Positions 9,062 through 17,523 of a stretch of DNA of 64,000 nt are shown in pieces. Numbering within the stretch: position 1 is the stretch's first letter; each line of letters begins with the position of its first letter. The DNA is from Streptococcus suis. Lineage in GTDB: Bacteria > Bacillota > Bacilli > Lactobacillales > Streptococcaceae. The position numbers and the translations under genes were made by a program. The notes under the pieces were generated by a model that was not told where the DNA came from, did not search any database, and saw only the letters and a list, made by a program, of their open reading frames with translations. The DNA is taken from contig NZ_JAEUXI010000003.1 in the NCBI RefSeq assembly GCF_016775005.1, forward strand, positions 124,001-188,000, read 5' to 3'.

Positions 9062-10510
9062 ATGGATTTTCTTCAAACCCCATTAAACTGGTTCTCGCAA
9101 AACATCTTGCAGAATCCAGCTTTCTTCGTAGGTCTTTTGGTATTGGTGGGTTATGCCCTCTTAAAGAAAAAGCCTCATGATGTCTTTGCAGGGTTTATCA
9201 AAGCAACGGTCGGCTACATGATTTTGAACGTAGCTGCAGGTGGTTTGGTAACAACCTTCCGTCCAATCTTGGCAGCCTTGAACTACAAGTTCCAAATCGA
9301 TGCGGCGGTTATTGACCCTTACTTCGGTCTTGCAGCAGCAAACGGAAAAATTGCGGAAGAGTTTCCTGATTTCGTATCAGCAGCAACGACAGCTCTCTTG
9401 ATCGGTTTTGGTGTCAATATCCTCTTGGTGGCACTTCGTAAGGTCACAAAAGTACGGACTCTGTTCATCACTGGTCACATCATGGTTCAACAGGCTGCAA
9501 CTATTTCCTTGATGGTGCTTTTCTTGATTCCAGGGCTCCGTAATGAATTTGGTACAGCAGCTATCGGTATCATCTGCGGTATCTACTGGGCAGTCAGCTC
9601 AAACATGACCGTTGAAGCAACGCAACGCTTGACAGGTGGTGGAGGATTTGCCATCGGTCACCAACAACAATTTGCTATCTGGTTTGTAGATAAGATTGCT
9701 CCAAAACTTGGTAAAAAAGAAGACAACTTGGATAACTTGAAGTTGCCTAGCTTCCTCAACATCTTCCATGATACAGTTGTTGCATCTGCAACCTTGATGT
9801 TGGTCTTCTTCGGTGTAATTTTGTTCATCTTGGGTCCAGAAATCATGGCAAACCCAGAAGTCATCACTTCAGGCACACCATATAACCCAGCAAAACAAGC
9901 CTTCTTCATGTACGTTGTTCAAACAGCTTTCACTTTCTCAGTTTATCTCTTCATCTTGATGCAAGGTGTCCGCATGTTCGTAGCAGAATTGACAAATGCC
10001 TTCCAAGGTATCTCAAGCAAGTTGCTCCCTGGTTCATTCCCAGCGGTGGACGTTGCAGCTTCTTACGGCTTCGGCTCATCTAACGCAGTTCTTTCAGGAT
10101 TTGCCTTCGGTTTGATTGGTCAATTGATTACCATCGTTCTCTTGATTGTCTTCAAGAGCCCAATCCTCATCATCACCGGTTTCGTACCAGTATTCTTTGA
10201 CAATGCCGCTATCGCGGTTTACGCAGACAAACGTGGTGGTTGGAAAGCAGCAGCAATTCTTTCCTTCCTCTCAGGTGTTCTTCAAGTTGCCCTTGGTGCA
10301 GTCTGCGTCGGCTTGCTTGAATTGAGCGGTGGTTACCACGGAAATATCGACTTCGAAATCCCTTGGTTGCCATTTGCATATAGCTTCAAGTACCTTGGTA
10401 TTGCTGGTTTCGTTCTTGTCTGCCTATTCTTGCTGGCAATTCCACAGTTGCAATTTGCTAAAGCAAAAGATAAGGAAGCTTACTATCGCGGTGAGGCGCA
10501 AGCAGACTAA
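9062..10510 (+). CDS. ulaA: PTS ascorbate transporter subunit IIC
   Basis: A 482-residue polytopic membrane protein of the L-ascorbate PTS family; it moves ascorbate across the membrane while UlaB phosphorylates it to ascorbate 6-phosphate. The many hydrophobic segments, the start PLNWFSQNILQNPAFFVGL and the repeated GxGxxN-type loops are typical, and the length is normal for UlaA. It heads a collinear set ulaA-B-C-D-E-F. A 93-nt AT-rich spacer separates it from ulaB. RBS AAGGAG lies before ATG 9062. Expression should need UlaR and be catabolite-sensitive, judging from the promoter. Confidence 0.96.
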   Translation: MDFLQTPLNWFSQNILQNPAFFVGLLVLVGYALLKKKPHDVFAGFIKATVGYMILNVAAGGLVTTFRPILAALNYKFQIDAAVIDPYFGLAAANGKIAEEFPDFVSAATTALLIGFGVNILLVALRKVTKVRTLFITGHIMVQQAATISLMVLFLIPGLRNEFGTAAIGIICGIYWAVSSNMTVEATQRLTGGGGFAIGHQQQFAIWFVDKIAPKLGKKEDNLDNLKLPSFLNIFHDTVVASATLMLVFFGVILFILGPEIMANPEVITSGTPYNPAKQAFFMYVVQTAFTFSVYLFILMQGVRMFVAELTNAFQGISSKLLPGSFPAVDVAASYGFGSSNAVLSGFAFGLIGQLITIVLLIVFKSPILIITGFVPVFFDNAAIAVYADKRGGWKAAAILSFLSGVLQVALGAVCVGLLELSGGYHGNIDFEIPWLPFAYSFKYLGIAGFVLVCLFLLAIPQLQFAKAKDKEAYYRGEAQAD

Positions 10511-10603
10511 CACTCTTCGAAAATCAACAGAACAAAACTTTATTTATTACTTGGTTCATTAAAAAAACAAAATATATTTTATAAAAACACAGGAGAAAAC
10601 AAT

Positions 10604-10882
10604 ATGGTAAAGGTATTAACAGCTTGTGGTAATGGCATGGGTTCATCCATGGTTATCAAGATGAAGGTTGAAAACGCTCTTCGTCAACTCGGGGTAACAG
10701 ATTTCCAATCAGCTTCTTGCTCAGTAGGTGAAGCAAAAGGTTTGGCAGCAGGATACGATATTGTGGTTGCATCCAATCACTTAATTGCAGAATTGGAAGG
10801 TCGTACGAAAGGTCATTTGGTTGGTCTTGACAACCTTATGGACGACAACGAAATCAAGACTAAACTTAGTCAAGTATTGTAA
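10604..10882 (+). CDS. ulaB: PTS ascorbate transporter subunit IIB
   Basis: A 92-residue cytoplasmic IIB protein. The P-loop-like start VLTACGNGMGSS contains the phosphoryl-carrying cysteine C8, which takes phosphate from UlaC and passes it to ascorbate at UlaA. Normal length for the family. It has a good AGGAG RBS and is followed by a GC-rich GGGGACGGG...CCCATCCCC hairpin in the ulaB-ulaC gap that may adjust the ratio of downstream products. Confidence 0.96.
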   Translation: MVKVLTACGNGMGSSMVIKMKVENALRQLGVTDFQSASCSVGEAKGLAAGYDIVVASNHLIAELEGRTKGHLVGLDNLMDDNEIKTKLSQVL

Positions 10883-10935
10883 TGAATAGGGGACGGGATT
10901 TCTTCCCATCCCCTTTCAAATAGGGAGGAACGAGT

Positions 10936-11421
10936 ATGAATTTACAAAAATCATTTACAGAAAACAATTCCATTCGCTTGGGATTGACGGCGGAAACCTG
11001 GCAGGAGGCTGTTCACAAGGCTGTTGAACCGCTGATTGAAAGTGGTGCTGCGACAGAAGAATACTATGATGCCATTATTGCTTCGACCGAAGAATATGGT
11101 CCCTACTATGTGCTCATGCCCGGCATGGCTATGCCTCATGCCCAAGCGGGTGTCGGTGTCTTGAAGGATTCCTTTGCCTTGATTACCTTAACAAAACCAG
11201 TAGCCTTTTCAGACGGTAAGGAGGTTTCCGTTCTGTTGACCTTGGCTGCGACAGATCCAAAGATTCACACGTCAGTAGCCATTCCACAAATTATTGCTCT
11301 CTTTGAATTGGAAAATTCCATTGAGCGTCTGGTAGCTTGTCAGACACCGGAGGAAGTCTTGGCAATGGTGGAAGAATCAAAAAATAGCCCGTACTTAGAA
11401 GGTTTAGACTTGGATAGCTAG
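10936..11421 (+). CDS. ulaC: PTS ascorbate transporter subunit IIA
   Basis: A 161-residue EIIA of the mannitol/fructose fold. The phosphorylated histidine is H68 in GMAMPHAQAG. It takes phosphate from HPr and hands it to UlaB C8. It lies 12 nt before ulaD, in the same transcript. RBS AGGGAGGA is clear. Confidence 0.95.
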   Translation: MNLQKSFTENNSIRLGLTAETWQEAVHKAVEPLIESGAATEEYYDAIIASTEEYGPYYVLMPGMAMPHAQAGVGVLKDSFALITLTKPVAFSDGKEVSVLLTLAATDPKIHTSVAIPQIIALFELENSIERLVACQTPEEVLAMVEESKNSPYLEGLDLDS

Positions 11422-11433
11422 GAGGAAGAAAAG

Positions 11434-12099
11434 ATGACAAAACATATCCCAAATTTACAGGTTGCCCTTGACCATTCAGACTTGCAAGGAGCGATTAAAG
11501 CGGCTGTCTCCGTTGGTCACGAAGTGGATGTTATTGAAGCAGGAACAGTTTGCTTGCTCCAAGTTGGTAGCGAGTTGGTAGAAGTGCTTCGTAGCCTTTT
11601 CCCAGACAAGATTATCGTTGCGGATACCAAGTGTGCGGATGCTGGTGGTACGGTTGCTAAAAACAATGCCGTTCGTGGTGCGGACTGGATGACTTGTATC
11701 TGTTCTGCAACTATTCCAACTATGGAAGCAGCTTTGAAGGCCATCAAGGAAGTTCGTGGTGACAAGGGTGAAATCCAAATCGAGCTTTACGGTGATTGGA
11801 CTTATGAACAGGCTCAACTCTGGTTGGATGCAGGTATTTCCCAAGCGATCTACCACCAATCACGTGACGCCCTCCTTGCTGGCGAAACTTGGGGTGAAAA
11901 AGACCTCAATAAAGTAAAAAAATTGGTTGACATGGGCTTCCGTGTTTCTGTAACAGGTGGTTTGGATGTTGATACACTTAAATTGTTTGAGGGTGTAGAT
12001 GTCTTCACCTTTATCGCAGGTCGCGGTATCACAGAAGCGGCAGATCCAGCAGCTGCGGCGCGTGAATTTAAAGACGAAATCCGTCGTATCTGGGGGTAA
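11434..12099 (+). CDS. ulaD: 3-keto-L-gulonate-6-phosphate decarboxylase
   Basis: A 221-residue TIM-barrel enzyme of the orotidine-phosphate-decarboxylase superfamily. The core LQVALDHSD at the start, VIVADTKCADAGGT (DxKxxD) in the middle, and VTGGLD and FIAGRGIT phosphate-binding loops are all present. It turns 3-keto-L-gulonate 6-phosphate into L-xylulose 5-phosphate plus CO2. The gene is 12 nt after ulaC with RBS AGGAGGAA. Confidence 0.96.
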   Translation: MTKHIPNLQVALDHSDLQGAIKAAVSVGHEVDVIEAGTVCLLQVGSELVEVLRSLFPDKIIVADTKCADAGGTVAKNNAVRGADWMTCICSATIPTMEAALKAIKEVRGDKGEIQIELYGDWTYEQAQLWLDAGISQAIYHQSRDALLAGETWGEKDLNKVKKLVDMGFRVSVTGGLDVDTLKLFEGVDVFTFIAGRGITEAADPAAAAREFKDEIRRIWG

Positions 12100-12104
12100 G
12101 GCCT

Positions 12105-12968
12105 ATGGCACGACCAATCGGAATATATGAAAAGGCAACGCCCAAGCACTTCACATGGAAGGAACGCTTGGAGTTTGCCAAAGAATTAGGTTTCGACTTT
12201 GTGGAAATGTCGGTGGATGAGAGCGATGCACGTTTGGCTCGTTTGGAGTGGACCAAGGAAGAGCGTTTGGAGATGGTCAAGGCCATCTATGAAACAGGTG
12301 TTCGTATTCCAACTATTTGCTTCTCTGGTCACCGTCGCTACCCGCTTGGCTCCAATGACCCTGCTCTTGAAGCTAAGTCCCTAGAAACCATGAAACAGTG
12401 TATCGAACTAGCTCAGGATTTGGGCGTTCGTGTCATCCAGTTGGCTGGCTATGACGTTTACTATGAAGAAAAATCGCCTGAAACCAGAGAGCGTTTTATC
12501 AAGAATCTTCGTCAGGCTTGCGACTGGGCAGAACAGGCTCAGGTCATGTTGGCCATTGAGATCATGGATGATCCATTTATCAACTCCATTGAAAAATACC
12601 TAGCTGTTGAAAAAGAGATCGACTCGCCATATCTCTTTGTCTATCCAGATACGGGAAACGTGTCTGCTTGGCACAATGACATTTACAGCGAATTTTACCT
12701 GGGACACCGTTCCATTGCAGCTCTTCACTTGAAAGATACCTATGCGGTAACCGAAAACTCCAAGGGTCAATTCCGTGATGTCCCATTCGGTCAGGGCTGT
12801 GTGGACTGGGACAATATGTTTGCAGTCTTGAAAAAGACCAATTACCAAGGTCCATTCTTGATTGAGATGTGGTCTGAAAACTGCGAAACAGTTGAGGAAA
12901 CACGAGCAGCGATTAAAGAGGCGCAAGATTTCCTCTATCCATTGATTGAGAAAGCGGGGTTGAACTAA
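12105..12968 (+). CDS. ulaE: L-xylulose-5-phosphate 3-epimerase
   Basis: A 287-residue xylose-isomerase-like TIM barrel. It converts L-xylulose 5-phosphate to L-ribulose 5-phosphate. Conserved features are RPIGIYEKATP at the start, the metal-binding EIMDDPF region, YPDTGN, and HLKDT. Only 5 nt separate it from ulaD, and its stop TAA shares one base with the ulaF ATG (TAATG), which implies translational coupling. Confidence 0.95.
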   Translation: MARPIGIYEKATPKHFTWKERLEFAKELGFDFVEMSVDESDARLARLEWTKEERLEMVKAIYETGVRIPTICFSGHRRYPLGSNDPALEAKSLETMKQCIELAQDLGVRVIQLAGYDVYYEEKSPETRERFIKNLRQACDWAEQAQVMLAIEIMDDPFINSIEKYLAVEKEIDSPYLFVYPDTGNVSAWHNDIYSEFYLGHRSIAALHLKDTYAVTENSKGQFRDVPFGQGCVDWDNMFAVLKKTNYQGPFLIEMWSENCETVEETRAAIKEAQDFLYPLIEKAGLN

Positions 12969-13684
12969 TGCCAAAAGATTTACAGGAAATGCGCCAACGG
13001 GTCTATGAAGCCAACGTCGCTCTACCTGCTCATGGACTCGTCAAATTTACCTGGGGCAATGTATCAGAAGTCTGCCGTGAACTTGGTCGCATCGTCATCA
13101 AGCCCTCTGGTGTGGACTATGAAAAATTGTCCCCAGAAAATATGGTGGTGACCGACTTGGATGGCAATGTGATGGAGGGAGATCTGAATCCTTCGTCTGA
13201 TTTGGCGACCCACGTTGCCCTATACAAGGCTTGGCCAAATGTCCATGCTGTTGTGCATACGCATTCGACAGAGGCAGTGGGTTGGGCTCAGGCTGGTCGT
13301 GACATTCCATTCTATGGGACAACTCATGCGGACTATTTCTACGGCCCAGTACCGTGTGCCCGTTCTTTGACAGCTGAGGAAGTAAACTCGGCCTATGAAA
13401 AAGAAACAGGTGCAGTTATCATCGAGGAATTCGAGCGTCGAGGCATTGACCCAGTTGCTGTTCCAGGCATTGTTGTTCGCAACCACGGACCATTCACTTG
13501 GGGCAAGGATCCTGCTCAGGCAGTTTACCATAGCGTTGTCCTTGAGGAAGTGGCTCGGATGAACCGCTACACCGAACAAATCAATCCACGGGTCGAGCCA
13601 GCACCAAGCTATATTATGGACAAGCACTACCTCCGTAAACATGGTCCAAATGCCTACTACGGACAGAAGGGTGATGAACACTAA
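12968..13684 (+). CDS. ulaF: L-ribulose-5-phosphate 4-epimerase
   Basis: A 238-residue class II aldolase-fold enzyme that makes D-xylulose 5-phosphate, the entry point to the pentose phosphate pathway. The zinc-binding HTHST, the TWGNVSE and KPSGVDY loops and the late NHGPFTWG motif match AraD/UlaF. It overlaps ulaE by one base. D-xylulose 5-phosphate can then be handled by the transketolase encoded 3.8 kb downstream. Confidence 0.95.
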   Translation: MPKDLQEMRQRVYEANVALPAHGLVKFTWGNVSEVCRELGRIVIKPSGVDYEKLSPENMVVTDLDGNVMEGDLNPSSDLATHVALYKAWPNVHAVVHTHSTEAVGWAQAGRDIPFYGTTHADYFYGPVPCARSLTAEEVNSAYEKETGAVIIEEFERRGIDPVAVPGIVVRNHGPFTWGKDPAQAVYHSVVLEEVARMNRYTEQINPRVEPAPSYIMDKHYLRKHGPNAYYGQKGDEH

Positions 13685-13755
13685 TCACTCCAGCTGTCCT
13701 TTAGTTTCTTATTAGCAGTAAATGGAGAGACTATTCCAAGCTAGAAAAGCTGATG

Positions 13756-13797
13756 GAAGAATGAGAGAAGAATAGGTTCCTCATTCTTCTTTTTTTG
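13756..13797 (+). terminator. Terminator of the ulaA-F operon
   Basis: A 10-bp stem GAAGAATGAG / CTCATTCTTC with a 14-nt loop and eight T. A second stem using AGAAGAAT (13766-13773) competes for the same right arm, which may weaken it. The next gene begins 12 nt further on. Confidence 0.75.
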
Positions 13798-13809
13798 AAA
13801 GGAGAGGAT

Positions 13810-14427
13810 ATGAGAAAATTTTTACAAGACAGTCTGACAGAGATTGCCTACTATCTTGAGTTGATCTTGTCTGCCATTTTAGGTCTTGCCCTTCTTGCCT
13901 TGTCGGGCTTGCTACTAGCTGACCTCCTTCAGTCCTTCACAGGTGAGATACAGGCAGATGCTTTTATTCAGAGCTTTTTGAGTAAAGCCATGACCCTGGC
14001 AGTTGGGGTTGAATTTATCAAAATGCTCTGCAAACAATCCCCTAGCACGGTGATTGAGGTACTCCTGGTTGCCATTGCTCGCCAATTGATTGTGGAACAC
14101 GGCTCCAGTATGGATTACTTGATTGGAATCGTGTCGGTTGCCATCTTATTTGCGGTGCGAAAATACCTCTTTACTCAGTTTGATGATTCCAATAACATCA
14201 TCATGCGTGCCAGTCAAAAGGTCAAGGTTGCCAATATTATTGCCCGTGTCAAAATTCCTAGCCAAGGTAGTGAGACTCTGCGCGAATTTGTCACTCGCAA
14301 ACTGAATGAAGAGGAAAAAACGATCGCCATTGGTGCCTGTGTCTATCTGAAAAATGTCGCCCTACGGATTGACAATATGCACGGAGATTTGATCACACGG
14401 GTAGAAATTATTAAGAGCATCTATTGA
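13810..14427 (+). CDS. PsiE-like membrane protein in the ula cluster
   Basis: A 205-residue protein with three or four hydrophobic segments in its first 120 residues (for example about 15-40, 58-75, 80-95 and 103-120) and a soluble, charged C-terminal domain of about 80 residues. The segment VIEVLLVAIARQLIV recalls the PsiE family; this is a weak, eye-level match. Start ATG 13810 is used because AAAGGAGAGG precedes it; the longer TTG reading has no RBS. It sits between ulaF and ulaR on the same strand, so a link to ascorbate use is possible but unproven. Confidence 0.6.
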   Translation: MRKFLQDSLTEIAYYLELILSAILGLALLALSGLLLADLLQSFTGEIQADAFIQSFLSKAMTLAVGVEFIKMLCKQSPSTVIEVLLVAIARQLIVEHGSSMDYLIGIVSVAILFAVRKYLFTQFDDSNNIIMRASQKVKVANIIARVKIPSQGSETLREFVTRKLNEEEKTIAIGACVYLKNVALRIDNMHGDLITRVEIIKSIY

Positions 14428-14517
14428 TGCGCAAAAATACATACCTATTTATATAATTGTTAGAATCTCCACTTCAATTATGGTAAGATAGAATAAGATA
14501 TGAAAGGAGGAGTAGGG

Positions 14518-16206
14518 GTGTTTCTAGATCAAAGTAGCTGTGCCTTGTTACGGTATTTGATTGGACTGCAAGAGTCAGAAACAATCATGAAAATTTCAAA
14601 GGAGTTGCAGCAATCCAGACGGAAAATTTACTACCATCTGGAAAAGATTAACGCTGCCTTTCCAGATCATGTCGAGCCAATAGAGAGCCTGCCTCGCATT
14701 GGAATCCGCTTGTCAGATAGCCAACGGCAAGTTTGCCGTTATTTACTTTCGACCATTGATTCCTATAGCTACATTATGAATATGGATGAGCGCATGCAGT
14801 TGATGCTCCTTTATATTTGTATCGCACGCGAACGGATTACCTTGGAAAAATTAATGGATCTGACAGAGGTTTCACGAAATACCGTTCTCAATGACCTTAA
14901 TGAAATCCGCAGTCGATTGAGTAAGGAACAGTATCAGATGACCCTTTATGTTTCTAAGTCACAAGGCTACGATCTGGCCTGTCATCCCTTGACAAAAATC
15001 CAATATATCCACTCCTTACTCTATAGTTTGTTCACAGAAGCGAGCAAGAGTTTTGTCAGCATTTTGGAAGACAAGGTTAGTCTTTTCAGTGGTTGCCAGT
15101 CCCTTTTTTCAAAAGATTTGGCCCAGTTTTTGTCCCGCCAGGTATATGGTATTGAAAAAGACCTTGGTAAGAAAATCAATCGTTCTGAAATTGAACTGAT
15201 GCTTAAAATTCTTCCTTATATGCTGCTCACCTATCGCAATATGAGTTTAGAACAGGAGGAAAAGGATGCGATTGTCCGAGAATTTGCCTTGGTTTATGAA
15301 CGGATTGAGTACGGTGTTGCTCAAAAAATTAGCCAGTCCCTAGAAGAGCAGTTTGGTCTTGATTTAGACGAGATTGAAGTGTCGCTGATTGCCGTCTTGC
15401 TCTTGTCTTATCGCAAGGACCGGGATGCCCATGTTACTAGTCAGGATTTTGCGGATTTGAAGAAGGTGGTCGATGCCTTTATCCGTCATTTTGAGCTACA
15501 TTCAGATTTTGATTTGGAGAAAAAAGAGGAGCTAGCTCATGATTTGCTGGCTCACTGTAAGGCCATGCTGTTTCGAAAAACCTATGGAATCTTATCGCGA
15601 AATCCCTTGGTTGACCAGATTCGCTATAAGTATGACACCCTCTTTCGATTGACAAAGTCTTCTAGTCATATCTTGGAGGAAGCCTGGCAAATCCAGTTGA
15701 CAGATGAGGATATTGCTTATCTGACGGTGCATTTGGGTGGAGCCCTTCGTCGAAGCAGTAGTCGAAAGCTGACCAGTCCGACTGTCTTTCTTATCTGTGA
15801 TGAGGGAGTTTCTGTGCAGAAATTGTTGATGAAACAATGCCAGCACCACCTACCTGAAAAAACCATCTCTGCCGTTTTTACAACAGAGCAATTTAAGAGT
15901 GTGGAAGACCTGTTGGAGGTGGACTTCTTGATTTCGACCAATGAAGTGACGGATACGGATTTGCCTGTGATTCAGGTTCATCCGATTCTGGATTTTGATG
16001 ATGTCTTGCGTTTGATTCATTTTGCCAAATACCGCAGTCTGACAGACAGCCAAAAAGGTTTTGCCATGGAATTGGACAAACTCCTAGCGTCATATGTTGA
16101 AAATGGCCAGGAAGCCTTGGAATTGAAGCAGCGTTTGCAAAATCTGATTGCCAATGAATTATTGGCAAGCTTAGCTAGTTCCGATCTGGAAACGGATTTG
16201 TATTAG
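14518..16206 (+). CDS. ulaR: PRD-containing transcriptional activator of the ula genes
   Basis: A 562-residue BglG-family multi-domain regulator. Two helix-turn-helix segments occupy roughly the first 130 residues (KISKELQQSRRKIYYHLEK, and VSRNTVLNDLNEI). Two PTS-regulation domains follow (about 170-410), then an EIIB-like domain starting VFLICDEGVS. PTS phosphorylation of such domains tells the protein whether ascorbate is being imported. I chose GTG 14518 because AAAGGAGG at 14503-14510 lies 7 nt upstream, whereas the ATG at 14500 has that RBS inside it. Its likely targets are the matching inverted repeats before ulaA and ulaG; the pneumococcal counterpart, UlaR, activates the ula operon. 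Confidence 0.88.
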   Translation: MFLDQSSCALLRYLIGLQESETIMKISKELQQSRRKIYYHLEKINAAFPDHVEPIESLPRIGIRLSDSQRQVCRYLLSTIDSYSYIMNMDERMQLMLLYICIARERITLEKLMDLTEVSRNTVLNDLNEIRSRLSKEQYQMTLYVSKSQGYDLACHPLTKIQYIHSLLYSLFTEASKSFVSILEDKVSLFSGCQSLFSKDLAQFLSRQVYGIEKDLGKKINRSEIELMLKILPYMLLTYRNMSLEQEEKDAIVREFALVYERIEYGVAQKISQSLEEQFGLDLDEIEVSLIAVLLLSYRKDRDAHVTSQDFADLKKVVDAFIRHFELHSDFDLEKKEELAHDLLAHCKAMLFRKTYGILSRNPLVDQIRYKYDTLFRLTKSSSHILEEAWQIQLTDEDIAYLTVHLGGALRRSSSRKLTSPTVFLICDEGVSVQKLLMKQCQHHLPEKTISAVFTTEQFKSVEDLLEVDFLISTNEVTDTDLPVIQVHPILDFDDVLRLIHFAKYRSLTDSQKGFAMELDKLLASYVENGQEALELKQRLQNLIANELLASLASSDLETDLY

Positions 16207-16220
16207 CCATCTGCGTGCAA

Positions 16221-16288
16221 AAGTCCAAATGTGAACACAAGCCTGTGTTTTATTTGGTCTTTTTTTTGTGACCTGTTGCGCATATACT
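16221..16288 (+). promoter_or_regulatory. ulaG promoter with inverted-repeat activator site
   Basis: AACACA-AGCC-TGTGTT (16234-16249) is flanked by an outer pair CCAAAT / ATTTGG (16225-16230, 16252-16257). TATACT is the -10 box (16283-16288), and the -35 region is only a T run. The inverted repeat ends 33 nt before the -10 box, exactly as at ulaA. This is best read as the UlaR site. As RNA it could also end ulaR transcription, since eight or more T follow. Confidence 0.75.
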
Positions 16289-16330
16289 AGAAACATAGAA
16301 ATACAATCAGCCTTATAGGAGGAATGAAAA

Positions 16331-17422
16331 ATGGCTAAAGTTCAAGATATTACAAGAGAATCATGGATTCTTTCAACCTTCCCAGAATGGGGAACTTGGC
16401 TCAATGAAGAAATTGAAGAAGAAGTAGTGCCCGAAGGCAACTTTGCTATGTGGTGGCTTGGAAACTGTGGTGTCTGGATTAAAACACCAGGTGGTGCGAA
16501 CGTGGTCATGGATCTTTGGTCATCGCGCGGCAAGTCAACTAAAAAAGTGAAAGATATGGTTTGGGGACACCAAATGGCTAACATGGCAGGTGTTCGCAAA
16601 TTGCAACCAAACTTGCGTGTGCAGCCAATGGTTATCGACCCATTTGCCATCAATGAATTGGACTACTACCTAGTATCGCACGTCCACAGTGACCACATGG
16701 ACATCAGCACAGCCGCTGCCATCATCAACAATCCAAAGTTGGACCACGTCAAATTTGTCGGTCCAGTTGAAAGTGGCGACATCTGGGAAAAATGGGGTGT
16801 GCCTGCTGACCGTATTATCCGCATCGCACCAGGTGACAGCTTTGAATTCAAAGACATCAAGGTCCACGCTGTAGAATCCTTCGACCGTACTTGCTTGGTG
16901 ACACTTCCCATCGAAGGTTATGACGAAAATGGTGGTAAATTAGCAGGACTTCCTGTGACAGATGAACTCATGGCTCGAAAGGCAGTTAACTATGTCTTTG
17001 AAACACCTGGCGGAACCATCTACCACGGTGCAGACTCCCACTTCTCAAACTACTTTGCAAAACACGGCCGCGACTTCAACATCGACGTTGCTATCAACAA
17101 CTATGGTGACAACCCAATCGGTATCCAAGACAAGATGACATCAATCGACCTTCTCCGTATGGCAGAAAACTTGCGTGCTAAGGTAATCATCCCTGTTCAC
17201 TATGACATCTGGTCTAACTTCATGGCATCAACGGATGAAATCTTGCAACTCTGGAAAATGCGTAAGGAACGCTTGCAATATGATTTCCATCCATTCATCT
17301 GGGAAGTTGGTGGCAAGTACACTTATCCGATGGACAAGGACCGTATTGAATATCACCACCCACGTGGCTTTGATGATTGCTTCTTGGAAGATTCAAATAT
17401 TCAATTCAAGGCCTTGCTATAA
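16331..17422 (+). CDS. ulaG: L-ascorbate-6-phosphate lactonase
   Basis: A 363-residue metallo-beta-lactamase-fold hydrolase that opens L-ascorbate 6-phosphate to 3-keto-L-gulonate 6-phosphate, the substrate of UlaD. The metal-binding motif HVHSDH is at 117-122; further ligands are expected in the HGADSH loop and in IPVHYD. Its transcription is separate from ulaA-F, but its promoter is built the same way. RBS AGGAGGAA precedes ATG 16331. Confidence 0.96.
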   Translation: MAKVQDITRESWILSTFPEWGTWLNEEIEEEVVPEGNFAMWWLGNCGVWIKTPGGANVVMDLWSSRGKSTKKVKDMVWGHQMANMAGVRKLQPNLRVQPMVIDPFAINELDYYLVSHVHSDHMDISTAAAIINNPKLDHVKFVGPVESGDIWEKWGVPADRIIRIAPGDSFEFKDIKVHAVESFDRTCLVTLPIEGYDENGGKLAGLPVTDELMARKAVNYVFETPGGTIYHGADSHFSNYFAKHGRDFNIDVAINNYGDNPIGIQDKMTSIDLLRMAENLRAKVIIPVHYDIWSNFMASTDEILQLWKMRKERLQYDFHPFIWEVGGKYTYPMDKDRIEYHHPRGFDDCFLEDSNIQFKALL

Positions 17423-17434
17423 GATGACAAGAGG

Positions 17435-17458
17435 GGCGGGACGCAAGTCCTGCCTTTT
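17435..17458 (+). terminator. Terminator of ulaG
   Basis: GGCGGGAC-GCAA-GTCCTGCC stem-loop (one G-T pair) with a TTTT tail. Confidence 0.8.
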
Positions 17459-17462
17459 GAAA

Positions 17463-17492
17463 CTGACAAGCGAAAACGCTTTATGGTATAAT
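17463..17492 (+). promoter_or_regulatory. tkt promoter with cre-like site
   Basis: CTGACA (17463-17468), an 18-bp spacer and TATAAT (17487-17492). The spacer holds GCGAAAACGCTTTA, a CG-centred pseudo-palindrome like a cre. So this transketolase gene is probably under CcpA control. Confidence 0.65.
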
Positions 17493-17523
17493 GTACCTAT
17501 GACTTTTATAAAAGGAGAATAAG

